NCBI GenBank assembly: GCA_029560815.1
Contig: JAKQKF010000029.1
Location: forward strand, 1 to 16,898
Reading direction: 5' to 3'
DNA: 16,898 nt
Source of the DNA: a bacterium
GTDB taxonomy: Bacteria; KSB1; UBA2214
The position numbers and the translations under genes are program-made. This document shows positions 6,444 through 13,855 of this stretch, piece after piece. The notes below the pieces were generated by a model. The model ran no database searches. It saw only the letters and a program-made list of their open reading frames with translations, and had not been told where the DNA came from. Numbering within the stretch: the first letter of the stretch is position 1; the number at the start of each line of letters is the position of its first letter.

Positions 6444-7259
6444 TCAACCCTCCTTGTTCAATGAATCGATCAGCTTTTGATACTCTGCCCGGCATTCGGG
6501 CCGCTCAACGTCGGTGAGGACACCCGTGATGATCTTGTCCTCGAGCTCTTCCGGCGTCATCTTTTCAGCCGCGGCCACGCTAACCGTGGTCTCCTTTTGC
6601 TGGAGGATCATATCCACGGGCGTGCCTTCACGGTTGCGCCGCCCGTAGGCCGTCGGACAGGGCGAGAGCACCTCGACCAGGGAAAAACCCTTTTTCTCGA
6701 TGGCCCGCTGGATGAGCTTTTCGAGCTGGACGGCGTTGTAGACCGTGGCGCGGGCGACAAAGCTGGCGCCCGCGGCCTGGGCCAGTCCACTGATATTAAA
6801 GGCATTCTCGAAATTGCCGTAGGGCGCCGTGCTGGCGCGTTTGCCCTTGGGCGTGCAGGGAGAGACTTGCCCCCCGGTCATGCCATAAATGAAATTGTTG
6901 AAGAGGATCACAGTGATATCGATGTTGCGCCGCGCCGCATGGATATAGTGATTGCCGCCGATGGCCGTGGCGTCGCCGTCTCCGGTCACCACAATTACAT
7001 GCAGGCGGGGCTTGGCCATCTTGATGCCGGTGGCAAAGGTCAGGGCGCGCCCATGCGTGGTGTGCAGGGTGTTGAAATCGACATAGCCGGTCAGGCGGCT
7101 CGAGCAGCCGATGCCCGAAACCATGCAGACGTCATCCTTGTTCAGACCCAGTTTGTCGATGGCGCGGATCATCGATTTCAGGACAATGCCGTCCCCGCAC
7201 CCGGAACACCAGATGAGGGGGAATTTATCGAGCCGCAGATAACTCTCGTAATTGAACAT
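6444..7259 (-). CDS. korB: 2-oxoacid:ferredoxin oxidoreductase, beta (TPP) subunit
   Basis: Holds thiamine diphosphate and the proximal [4Fe-4S] cluster that takes electrons from the decarboxylated 2-oxoacid. At 271 residues it fits the short beta-subunit class. WCSGCGDG gives Cys18 and Cys21, IGCSS gives Cys52 and SPCPT gives Cys201, the four expected cluster ligands. The TPP-binding motif runs from GDGDATAIGG (93-102) to FNN (120-122). TPKGKRASTAPYG is typical of 2-oxoglutarate-type enzymes. AAGGAGAG precedes the ATG at 7259, and korA ends 25 nt upstream. All key residues are intact. Confidence 0.95.
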   Translation of the reverse strand: MFNYESYLRLDKFPLIWCSGCGDGIVLKSMIRAIDKLGLNKDDVCMVSGIGCSSRLTGYVDFNTLHTTHGRALTFATGIKMAKPRLHVIVVTGDGDATAIGGNHYIHAARRNIDITVILFNNFIYGMTGGQVSPCTPKGKRASTAPYGNFENAFNISGLAQAAGASFVARATVYNAVQLEKLIQRAIEKKGFSLVEVLSPCPTAYGRRNREGTPVDMILQQKETTVSVAAAEKMTPEELEDKIITGVLTDVERPECRAEYQKLIDSLNKEG

Positions 7260-7284
7260 CGTGCCTCTCTCCTTCTTTATCGAC

Positions 7285-8418
7285 TCAACCGGGGATGATC
7301 TGGTAGATTTCCGGCGGGCTGATCGGATCGCCGTTGACTTTGGTCAGGCGCGTCACCGGCGCGCTGCCGGCCAGGGCCCACTCAACCTCATGGGCGATCT
7401 GCCCCAGGTTCATCTCGGGCACGATCCAGCTCTTGACCCGGCCGATGTAGGAACGGATCTCCTCATCGGCAAAAGGCCACAGAGTCTTGAGGCGCAGCAG
7501 GCCGACCCGCTTGCCGGTCTCGCGCGCCAGCCGCACAGCATGGCGCGCCGAACGGGCACTCGAACCGTAGGCGATGATACCGATCTCGGCATCCTCCATC
7601 ATAAAGGGATCCACCTGGACGATATGGTCCCGCGCCTGCTCGATCTTGCGCTGGTGCCGCTCCATCATCCGACCGATCTCCACCGAGCTGTTGGTCGGAA
7701 AACCGGTCTCGTCGTGAGCCAGTCCCGTGACGTGGAAGCGGTAGCCCTCGCCATAGGCGATCATCGGGGGGACGCCCGATTCGGTATGGCGGTAGGGCTT
7801 GTACTGCTTAGGCGGTTCGGTCGGGACGACACGGTTGAAAATTTCCAGCGTGCCGGGATCGACGACCGTGACTCTCTCGTTGACATGGCCGATGATCTCG
7901 TCAAGCAGCAGGATGACCGGCGTGCGGTACTGCTCCGCAAGGTTGAAGGCGCGCACGGTCAAATCAAAGGTCTCGGCGACGCTGAACGGGGTGAGGACGA
8001 TGATGGAGTGGTCGCCATGGGTACCCCAACGCGCCTGCATGACATCACCCTGAGCCGGCAGGGTGGGCAGTCCCGTGCTCGGACCGCCGCGCATGACGTT
8101 GACGACGACGCAGGGCACCTCCGCCATGGCGGCAAAGCCGATATTCTCCTGCATCAGCGAGAAGCCGGGGCCGCTGGTGGCGGTCATCGATTTGGTTCCG
8201 GCCAGAGAAGCGCCGATGATGGCCCCCATCGAGGCGATCTCGTCCTCCATCTGGATAAAGACCCCGCCAAGCCGGGGCAGTTCCTCAGCCAGCACCTCGG
8301 CCACCTCCGATGAGGGGGTGATGGGGTAGCCGGCGTAAAAACGCATTCCGGCCGCCAAAGCCCCCATGGCGCAGGCCTCATTGCCGGTCAGTACCTTGAC
8401 TTTATTCTCTTCTGCCAT
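7285..8418 (-). CDS. korA: 2-oxoacid:ferredoxin oxidoreductase, alpha subunit
   Basis: Pyrimidine-binding (alpha) subunit of the ferredoxin-dependent 2-oxoacid oxidoreductase; it completes the active site with KorB. The 377-residue product carries YPITPSSE at 31-38, FIQMEDEIASMGA, SGPGFSLMQE and VMRGGPSTGLPTLPAQGD, all signatures of the domain I region. A later segment (VDPFMMEDAEIGIIAYGSSARSA and following) matches domain II. The size is that of a KorA without fused gamma. GGTG lies nine bases upstream of the ATG, which starts three nt after the korD stop, so the subunits are translationally linked. The most likely role is 2-oxoglutarate to succinyl-CoA, oxidative or in reverse for CO2 fixation; direction cannot be read from sequence. 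Confidence 0.95.
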   Translation of the reverse strand: MAEENKVKVLTGNEACAMGALAAGMRFYAGYPITPSSEVAEVLAEELPRLGGVFIQMEDEIASMGAIIGASLAGTKSMTATSGPGFSLMQENIGFAAMAEVPCVVVNVMRGGPSTGLPTLPAQGDVMQARWGTHGDHSIIVLTPFSVAETFDLTVRAFNLAEQYRTPVILLLDEIIGHVNERVTVVDPGTLEIFNRVVPTEPPKQYKPYRHTESGVPPMIAYGEGYRFHVTGLAHDETGFPTNSSVEIGRMMERHQRKIEQARDHIVQVDPFMMEDAEIGIIAYGSSARSARHAVRLARETGKRVGLLRLKTLWPFADEEIRSYIGRVKSWIVPEMNLGQIAHEVEWALAGSAPVTRLTKVNGDPISPPEIYQIIPG

Positions 8419-8421
8419 CGT

Positions 8422-8661
8422 TCATTCACCTGTTTTCGGGCTTTTGTTTTTGTCCACAACCACGATCGCGAAATCGGGACAGCGCAGCTCGCACAGTCCG
8501 CAGACGGTGCATTTCTCCAGGTGGGCCACCTGGGCCTTGCCTCTCTCCATCACCAGAACCTGTTCGGGACATAGCTCGACACAGATGACGCATCCCTTGC
8601 ACCAGGCGGTGTTGATGGTGATCTCTGGTTCGCGTTTTTTCCGGACGATTTCTTCTGCCAT
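8422..8661 (-). CDS. korD: 2-oxoacid:ferredoxin oxidoreductase, delta (ferredoxin) subunit
   Basis: Small 2x[4Fe-4S] ferredoxin subunit of 79 residues that passes electrons out of the KorAB core. The two clusters are bound by CxxCxxCxxxCP motifs at Cys21, Cys24, Cys27, Cys31 and at Cys51, Cys54, Cys57, Cys61. The N-terminal basic stretch is typical of the KorD type. ACAGG lies seven bases before the ATG, a modest ribosome site. It is the first gene of the kor set. The 149-nt gap behind it (8662-8810) separates it from carbamate kinase and makes a promoter likely there, though I see no clean hexamer pair. Confidence 0.94.
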   Translation of the reverse strand: MAEEIVRKKREPEITINTAWCKGCVICVELCPEQVLVMERGKAQVAHLEKCTVCGLCELRCPDFAIVVVDKNKSPKTGE

Positions 8662-8810
8662 TTTTGCCTGTTCCCTGTCAAGTCACGAAAATATTCCAGC
8701 GCCAAGACGCTGAGCAGCACAGTTAATAATAACCAACACAATCAATTAGTTCTTTCGTGCCTGCACCGGTTATTACTTCCTGTCGTGCCGGCGCGGGAAG
8801 CTATTCTTGC
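8662..8810. other. 149-bp intergenic region between carbamate kinase and korD
   Basis: No coding sequence is evident. On the minus strand an AT-rich segment (about 8720-8750, TATTATTAA-like) could hold a -10 box, but no -35 stands at proper spacing. A small hairpin CAGCG-TCTTGG-CGCTG lies at 8697-8712. No intrinsic terminator for carbamate kinase is visible: no stem is followed by a U-run. A TTGACA-like hexamer lies too close to korD to serve as its -35. Confidence 0.4.
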
Positions 8811-9767
8811 TCATGCGACGATTTCGGTGCCGGTCCTGCCCTCCAGGGCTTCGGACATCCGTTCGACCGAGGTGATGACGGCCTTTTTGCCCCCCTCCTC
8901 GATGAACTGCACCGCCGCCTCGATCTTGGGCCCCATCGAGCCTTTGGGGAACTGCCCCTCGGCCAGATATCTTTTCGCCTCGGCGGCGGTCAGACGGTCG
9001 AGAAAACGCTGTCCGGGCTGATTGTAGTTCAGGGCCACCCGGTCGACGGCGGTGAGGATATAAAGCTCCGAAGCGCCGATCTCGCGCGCGAGCACCATGG
9101 AAGCGAGATCCTTGTCGATGACGGCGTCGACCCCCTCGAGACGGCCATCCTCCTCAAGATAGACCGGAATTCCCCCCCCGCCTGCGGTGATGACGACAGT
9201 ACCATCGTAGACGAGCCTGCGGATAGTCTGGGCCTGGACGACATGGAGCGGCCGCGGTGAGGGCACCACCCGGCGATAACCCCGGCCCGGATCTTCCCGA
9301 ATGATATAGCCCCGCTTTTCGATCAGTTCGGCGACCTCCTCCTGGCGGTAAAAGGGGCCGACGAATTTGGTCGGATTGTGGATGGAGGGATCGTTCCGGT
9401 CGACGACCACCTCCGCCAGGAGTGTGACCACCTCACGGCTGACGCCACGCAGCAGCAGTTTATTGATCAGCGACTGCTCGATCATATAACCCATGCCGCC
9501 TTCGAGGTCGGCGACAAGAATGCCAAGGGGCAGAGGCGGCACCAGGTGACGGGTCTGCTCGACACGAATGAGGCCATGGCCGACCTGCGGGCCGTTGCCA
9601 TGGGTGATGGCCAGGCGGTACCCCCGCTCGATCAGGTCCGCCACCCCCATCAAGGCGCGGCGGGTGTTGGCGAACTGCTGATAAATGTCGCCCTCCTCGA
9701 ACTCGCGGGTGATGGCATTGCCACCCAACGCGACGACGGCGACAGGCTTTTCGATCTCGGTAGTCAT
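8811..9767 (-). CDS. arcC: carbamate kinase
   Basis: Reversible carbamoyl phosphate + ADP to carbamate + ATP, usually the ATP-yielding last step of arginine deiminase, agmatine or purine/allantoin breakdown. The 318 residues match family length. ALGGNA (13-18), HGNGPQVG (56-63), VVPSPRP (167-173), AGGGGIPV (195-202) and DAVIDKD (214-220) are in the right order, and the C-terminal ATP-side helices (KGSMGPKIEAA) are intact. No arginine deiminase or carbamoyltransferase gene lies in the window. Instead its start is 15 nt after a COG2403 gene, implying co-transcription and perhaps a shared pathway. AGG about ten bases upstream sits within a palindromic AGGCCT, so the ribosome site is weak. Confidence 0.95.
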   Translation of the reverse strand: MTTEIEKPVAVVALGGNAITREFEEGDIYQQFANTRRALMGVADLIERGYRLAITHGNGPQVGHGLIRVEQTRHLVPPLPLGILVADLEGGMGYMIEQSLINKLLLRGVSREVVTLLAEVVVDRNDPSIHNPTKFVGPFYRQEEVAELIEKRGYIIREDPGRGYRRVVPSPRPLHVVQAQTIRRLVYDGTVVITAGGGGIPVYLEEDGRLEGVDAVIDKDLASMVLAREIGASELYILTAVDRVALNYNQPGQRFLDRLTAAEAKRYLAEGQFPKGSMGPKIEAAVQFIEEGGKKAVITSVERMSEALEGRTGTEIVA

Positions 9768-9782
9768 GCCGGAGGCCTACGC

Positions 9783-11090
9783 CTAGAATCCGGCCAGAGC
9801 ATCCTGCAGAGTCGGCGTGCCGATCTCCTGCAGATCGTAATGAACTCGGACGGTCGGCTTTTTGATATTGATGATCCGGCGCAGATCGATCGGAGTGCCA
9901 ATGACCACCACATCGCAGTCGGTCGCATTGATCGTGGCCTCGAGGTCGCGCATCTGCTCCTCACCGTAGCCCATCGCCGGCAGCAGCGTGCCGATGCCCG
10001 TATACTTGGCGAAGGTCCCGACCAGCGAGCCCTTGAGGAAGGGGCGCGGATCGACCAGGCTTGCGCCGTAGCGCTGAGCGGCGACAATTCCGGCGCCGAA
10101 GGTCATTTCGCCATGGGTGAGGGTCGGGCCATCCTCCACCACCAGGGCGCGCTTGCCCGCAAGCAGTTCGGGATTTTCGATCCGGATCGGCGAGGCGGCG
10201 TCGATGACCATCGCCCGGCTGTTATAGAGGCGGATATTCTCCTTGACCACGTGCAGAGCCTCGAGGTCGGCTTCAACCTCCTTGTTGATAACGACCACAT
10301 CGGCCATGCGCAGGTTGGTCTCACCGGGATGATAGCCGATCTCATGACCGGGGCGAAGGGGATCGACCACGACGATATGAAGGTCGGGCGCGTAAAACGG
10401 GGTATCGTTGTTGCCGCCGTCCCAGAGGATGACATCGGCCTCCTGCTCGGCCTGCTCGAGAATGGCGCCGTAATCGACGCCGGCATAGACGACGACACCG
10501 CGCGAGATGTGGGGCTCGTACTCCTCCATCTCCTCGATCGTGCATTCATGTTTTTTCAGATCATCAAGGGTGGCAAAACGCTGCACCCGCTGTTTGACCA
10601 GATCACCATAGGGCATCGGATGACGGATGGCGACCACCCGTTTGCCTTTGGCCATGAGGATCTCGGCGACACGGCGTGTAGTCTGGCTCTTGCCGCAGCC
10701 CGTGCGCACAGCGCATACCGCCACCACCGGAATACTGGATTTGATCATCGTAAACCTGGGGCCGAGAAGGGAAAAAGTGGCCCCGAGCGCGTTGACCAGC
10801 GATCCCCTGTGCATCAGATAATCGTGGGGCACGTCGCTGTAGGCGAAAAAGACCTCATCGACGTTGTGACGGCGAATAAGCTCGGGCAGGCTATCCTCGG
10901 GCTCGATGGGGATGCCCTTTGGATAGAGTGCTCCAGCCAATTCAGCCGGATATTTACGGTCATCAATGTTGGGAATCTGGGTTGCGGTAAAAGCCACCAC
11001 TTCATAGTCGCCGTTCTGACGGAAATAGAGATTGAAATTATGAAAATCCCTGCCGGCTGCACCCATGATAATCGCTTTGCGTTTCGACAT
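9783..11090 (-). CDS. COG2403 P-loop protein, cyclic 2,3-diphosphoglycerate synthetase-like
   Basis: The 435-residue product resembles the COG2403 'predicted GTPase' family, often annotated as cyclic 2,3-diphosphoglycerate synthetase after the methanogen enzyme that cyclises 2,3-bisphosphoglycerate with ATP. The N-terminal IIMGAAGRDFHNFN (7-20) is Rossmann-like. A P-loop-like AVRTGCGKSQTTRR lies at 127-140; strictly, its first Walker A position is Val, not Ala/Gly. DGGNND (224-229) looks like a Walker B strand, VINK (267-270) like a base-recognition motif, and EDGPTLTHGEMTFG (319-332) is a conserved-looking loop. GGAGG precedes the ATG at 11090. It is followed 15 nt later by carbamate kinase and preceded by a terminator and a hairpin-forming leader, so it heads its own unit. 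The true reaction in bacteria is, as far as I know, unproven. Confidence 0.8.
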   Translation of the reverse strand: MSKRKAIIMGAAGRDFHNFNLYFRQNGDYEVVAFTATQIPNIDDRKYPAELAGALYPKGIPIEPEDSLPELIRRHNVDEVFFAYSDVPHDYLMHRGSLVNALGATFSLLGPRFTMIKSSIPVVAVCAVRTGCGKSQTTRRVAEILMAKGKRVVAIRHPMPYGDLVKQRVQRFATLDDLKKHECTIEEMEEYEPHISRGVVVYAGVDYGAILEQAEQEADVILWDGGNNDTPFYAPDLHIVVVDPLRPGHEIGYHPGETNLRMADVVVINKEVEADLEALHVVKENIRLYNSRAMVIDAASPIRIENPELLAGKRALVVEDGPTLTHGEMTFGAGIVAAQRYGASLVDPRPFLKGSLVGTFAKYTGIGTLLPAMGYGEEQMRDLEATINATDCDVVVIGTPIDLRRIINIKKPTVRVHYDLQEIGTPTLQDALAGF

Positions 11091-11120
11091 GCATCCTCCG
11101 GAAACAAGTACGGGGTTGAA

Positions 11121-11154
11121 GCCGGAAGGAACAGGGCAGCGCCCCTCCTCCGGC
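11121..11154 (-). promoter_or_regulatory. stable hairpin in the 5' leader of the COG2403-arcC unit
   Basis: On the minus strand GCCGG and AGGA pair with TCCT and CCGGC (one bulged base), and an inner GGGC/GCCC pair closes a three-base loop; together they make a 34-nt GC-rich hairpin. It lies between the dusB terminator and the COG2403 start, about 30 nt before the ATG. No U-run follows, so it is not a terminator. It may stabilise the mRNA or bind a regulator. No known riboswitch class is recognisable. Confidence 0.4.
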
Positions 11155-11171
11155 CGTTATCTGAAAAATGT

Positions 11172-11202
11172 AAAAAAAGGCAGGATGCGGTGCTCCTGCC
11201 TT
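11172..11202 (-). terminator. intrinsic terminator after the tRNA-dihydrouridine synthase gene
   Basis: On the minus strand AAGGCAGGA, an 8-nt loop GCACCGCA, and TCCTGCCTT form a perfect 9-bp stem that runs directly into TTTTT. It starts 10 nt past the dusB stop. It is the clearest Rho-independent terminator in the window and separates dusB from the COG2403-arcC unit. Confidence 0.88.
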
Positions 11203-11211
11203 AAAATTCTA

Positions 11212-12189
11212 TTATGCGCAGACCTTCTCCGGCTTCAAGCCGGAAGCGAAAGCGATCAGATCCGCTCTGACCTCGCCGATATCATTTTTACGGAAGAGTT
11301 GATCCCTGCATTCAGCAGCATGGGGAATTCCTCTCAGATAGCTGGCGATATGCTTGCGCATTGTATAGACCGCCACATGGTCTCCGTAATATTGGGCCTG
11401 CAGATCGAGATGGCGGATGCAGAGGGCCACCCGCTCGGCAGCTGAAGGCGGCGGGGGCTCGACACCGTCGCGCAGCAGAGCGATCGTTCTCGCGAATATC
11501 CAGGGATTACCCTGAGCTGCGCGGCCGATCATCACCAGATCACAACCGGTCTCTTCGAACATGCGCCGGGCGTCCGCCGGCGAGGTGATGTCCCCGTTGC
11601 CGATGACCGGGATCCGGAGTGCCCGTTTGACCTCGGCGATCAGCCGCCAGTCGGCCTTGCCCTTGAAACCCATCTTCTGGGTGCGCGGATGAATGGTGAC
11701 AGCGGTGACGCCCGCCTGTTCGAGCTGCTGGCAGGCGGTTACCACCACCGTGTCGCTCCAGCCGCTGCGGAGTTTGGCGGTCACCGGGATGGGCGTGGCT
11801 CCGACCACCGCCCGTCCGATCTCTTCAATGAGCGAGAGATCCTTCATCAGCGCCGACCCGCCTCCCCGCTTGACCACTTTGCGGGCCGGGCAGCCAAAAT
11901 TGATATCGATGAAATCGGGCTGCAGTTCGGCGACAATCTCCGCCGCCCGGCCGAGGGTTCCGGCCTCAGCCCCGAAGAGCTGAATGCCGATGGGGCGCTC
12001 CTCTGCAGTGAAGCGGCAGATATCCATCGTGCGCGCCTTGTTGCGCACCAGGGCATCGGCGCTGGCCATCTCGGTGAAGATGAGGCCGACGCCGAACTCT
12101 TTGCACAGCCGCCGGAAGACCGTATCGGTCCAGCCTGCCAGCGGCGCCAGGACGACCGGTTCCTTAATCTCGATGCCAGCAAGAATCAC
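11212..12189 (-). CDS. dusB: tRNA-dihydrouridine synthase, DusB type
   Basis: FMN/NADPH enzyme that reduces specific uridines of the tRNA D-loop to dihydrouridine. The 325-residue product has APLAGWTD near the N-terminus, the FTEMASADAL segment, INFGCPARKVVKRGGGSALM with the catalytic Cys100, TAKLRSGW, VTIHPRTQ and the FMN-phosphate site IGNGDI and MIGRAAQGNPW; a helical C-terminal domain follows. The start is a GTG at 12189. A stop lies one codon upstream, and the first core strand begins at residue 11, so no other start fits. There is no Shine-Dalgarno, and the -10 box ends 5 nt before the GTG, so the mRNA is probably leaderless. A strong terminator follows, making this a single-gene transcript. 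Confidence 0.94.
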   Translation of the reverse strand: MILAGIEIKEPVVLAPLAGWTDTVFRRLCKEFGVGLIFTEMASADALVRNKARTMDICRFTAEERPIGIQLFGAEAGTLGRAAEIVAELQPDFIDINFGCPARKVVKRGGGSALMKDLSLIEEIGRAVVGATPIPVTAKLRSGWSDTVVVTACQQLEQAGVTAVTIHPRTQKMGFKGKADWRLIAEVKRALRIPVIGNGDITSPADARRMFEETGCDLVMIGRAAQGNPWIFARTIALLRDGVEPPPPSAAERVALCIRHLDLQAQYYGDHVAVYTMRKHIASYLRGIPHAAECRDQLFRKNDIGEVRADLIAFASGLKPEKVCA

Positions 12190-12194
12190 AGGCT

Positions 12195-12223
12195 AATATA
12201 ACCCATTAAAAAGTAACAAGCAA
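12195..12223 (-). promoter_or_regulatory. promoter of dusB, placed for leaderless transcription
   Basis: On the minus strand TTGCTT (12223-12218), a 17-nt spacer and TATATT (12200-12195) form a sigma70-like promoter with a strong -10. Five nt separate the -10 box from the GTG start of dusB, so transcription would begin at or within one or two bases of the start codon. The surrounding segment is AT-rich in contrast to the GC-rich flanks. Confidence 0.7.
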
Positions 12224-12248
12224 GGGAATCCTGCCCCGCTCTCCCCAT

Positions 12249-12295
12249 GCAGCGCGGACTGCCCCGCCAGCGGGCTGCTGTATGACCTCCGCTGC
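12249..12295 (-). repeat. GC-rich nested inverted repeat after the rotamase gene
   Basis: Outer arms GCAGC/GCTGC and GGA/TCC (with a two-base bulge) enclose an inner CCCG-loop-CGGG hairpin, 6 nt past the stop of the rotamase gene. No U-run follows, so it is a weak candidate for a terminator. It could act as an mRNA 3'-end stabiliser or a Rho-associated pause, and it separates the rotamase gene from the dusB promoter. Confidence 0.35.
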
Positions 12296-12301
12296 GCTCT
12301 C

Positions 12302-13750
12302 TCACTCCTCGTCACCCTGACCCGCAGCCTCTTCCTCCGGATTCGCTGAGGCTACTCCACCCGAACCGAGCGTGAGGGCGATGCGGCGCAGCTCCGCTTC
12401 ATTGTACCGGATCGGATATTTGCCGCGCAGCTCCTTGGCCACCCTCTTGCGCAGGTCACGGTTCTTGTTGATCAACAGCTGCTGCTCCAGGGTCGGGCGC
12501 GCCTCCGCAAAGGTCATCTCGCCGAGTTGATCCCTGGACTCTTCATAAAAAGCGCGGACCTCTTCCTGCGTGAGTGTACGGAACTGCGGAGCGAGGATCT
12601 CGCGGCAGCGGGTGCGGACAATCTGATTGCGCAGGGCATTGTACTCTGCCTTGAACTGTTCGCTCTCATCGAGACCAAGCGCCTCAGCCTCGGCGAGCAT
12701 CAGTTCAGCGATCGCCGATTTGCGGATAAAATCATCGACATCATCCACCGAGTTCCACGGGAAAAGCAGCCTCGAAGGGGCTGTTGCGAGCTGAAAAGCC
12801 AGCTTGCGCACATCCCAGCTTCCCCCCTTCCACTCCGCGACCCTGGCCTTCTGCAGCTTTACGGGCATGGCGGCGAGATCCAGACGGCCCACCATCTTCT
12901 CTGTGCGGTAGAAAGAGAGGATCTCCGGGAGCAATCCGGCGGCAATCCTGAAATTGTACTTGTCATAGAGGCCCATCGAATAGGCTTCAGTGAGCTGGTT
13001 GAGCCGCTTGGCCTTGATCTGATTACGGAGGCGGGGCTGGATGTCCTCGAACGGCGGGGCTGCATAGGGGCGCTTGTCTATGACCTTGACGATGTGGATA
13101 CCGAAGAGGGTAACCAGCGGAGAGGTGATCGCGCCCGGTTCCATAGTGCGCAGGGCCTCATCGACAGCATAGCCCATGGTGCCCCAGCGGAGGTATTTGG
13201 GCACTTCGCCGCCGGCATCCCGCGTGCGGGGATCCTGGGAGTACCTTTTCGCCAGCTCGGCAAAATCGCTCCCCTTCTGCAAAAGGGTGTAAACACTGTC
13301 CGCTCGGGCCCGGTTCTTAAAATAGATATTGGCGATCTTGTATTCAAACCGGGAAGATTCATAATCAGCCCGCACCTCCTCATCCGTCACCGTGATCTCC
13401 GCAGGAACAATTTTGGCATAGAGCGGACCTTTGGGACGGGTGAGAATGCGCCCTTTTTCGGTGAAGAGACGGACCGCCACCACGCTGTCCCGTTCGAGTC
13501 CGCGCGCATAGCCCTCCGCCTCGAAGAGAAGGTTGTCTACATAGTTGTCGTCAATGAACTCCTTGAGAACATCAACAGTGTAGACGATATCGCTGCGGTA
13601 TTCCGGGCTGCTGCGGAATTTATTCTCAAAGACAACGGAGGGGATGGTCTGCTTGGCCACCTTGACGACATAGGGTATCTCTTTTTTGGCACAAAGAAGG
13701 AAAAGAAAAGCCAGGGAAAACAGGAGGAGAATCCGGATCATTTTTTTCAT
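12302..13750 (-). CDS. exported parvulin-type peptidyl-prolyl cis-trans isomerase
   Basis: Periplasmic folding factor of the PpiC/SurA/PrsA type, 482 residues. MKKMIRILLLFSLAFLFLLC is a clear export signal. Cys20 suggests a lipoprotein, but the residue before it is Leu rather than Gly/Ala/Ser, so the lipobox is imperfect. Residues 136-228 form the rotamase domain (FEYKIANIYF, GSDFAELAKRYSQDP, DAGGEV, GAITSPLVTLFGIHIVKVIDKR). Before and after it lie helical SurA-N-like regions, and the C-terminus ends in an acidic, low-complexity tail (EEEAAGQGDEE). The likely role is chaperoning outer-membrane or secreted proteins. The ATG at 13750 has only GACGAG upstream; an ATG three codons further in is also possible. 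It is an isolated gene with 105 nt upstream that are AT-rich but show no confident promoter hexamers. Confidence 0.85.
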   Translation of the reverse strand: MKKMIRILLLFSLAFLFLLCAKKEIPYVVKVAKQTIPSVVFENKFRSSPEYRSDIVYTVDVLKEFIDDNYVDNLLFEAEGYARGLERDSVVAVRLFTEKGRILTRPKGPLYAKIVPAEITVTDEEVRADYESSRFEYKIANIYFKNRARADSVYTLLQKGSDFAELAKRYSQDPRTRDAGGEVPKYLRWGTMGYAVDEALRTMEPGAITSPLVTLFGIHIVKVIDKRPYAAPPFEDIQPRLRNQIKAKRLNQLTEAYSMGLYDKYNFRIAAGLLPEILSFYRTEKMVGRLDLAAMPVKLQKARVAEWKGGSWDVRKLAFQLATAPSRLLFPWNSVDDVDDFIRKSAIAELMLAEAEALGLDESEQFKAEYNALRNQIVRTRCREILAPQFRTLTQEEVRAFYEESRDQLGEMTFAEARPTLEQQLLINKNRDLRKRVAKELRGKYPIRYNEAELRRIALTLGSGGVASANPEEEAAGQGDEE

Positions 13751-13828
13751 GCGTGCACTCGTCTGTTAGGAAGTAGTATTGACCCATAAATTACAAAAAA
13801 TAGCTGAATAAAAACAGTAATAATTGCA

Positions 13829-13842
13829 GCCGCAGCGGCGGC
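13829..13842 (-). terminator. possible weak terminator after the GH97 gene
   Basis: On the minus strand GCCGC-CGCT-GCGGC forms a 5-bp GC stem with a tetraloop 13 nt past the GH97 stop. An AT-rich stretch follows, but the longest T-run comes 11-12 nt later, so any termination is weak. Confidence 0.3.
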
Positions 13843-13855
13843 GCGGTGATTTGCG

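Noticed and set aside
8676..8681. Perfect TTGACA on the minus strand as a -35 box for korD
   Set aside because: It is only about 15 nt before the korD ATG, so the matching -10 would lie inside the coding region and the transcript would miss the start.
9378..11204. 608-codon open frame on the plus strand
   Set aside because: It lies opposite carbamate kinase and the COG2403 gene, both of which have clear family motifs. Its translation is rich in His, Asp and Gly with no recognisable domain, as expected of an antisense frame in GC-rich DNA.
11114..11250. Two copies of a TTSAAGCCGGAAG-like string around the dusB 3' end as a repeat family
   Set aside because: One copy is within coding sequence and the match is short and imperfect. 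No further copies were noticed in the window.
12527..13789. 420-codon open frame on the plus strand
   Set aside because: It is antisense to the rotamase gene, has no domain and no ribosome site, and is explained by codon bias of the minus-strand gene.
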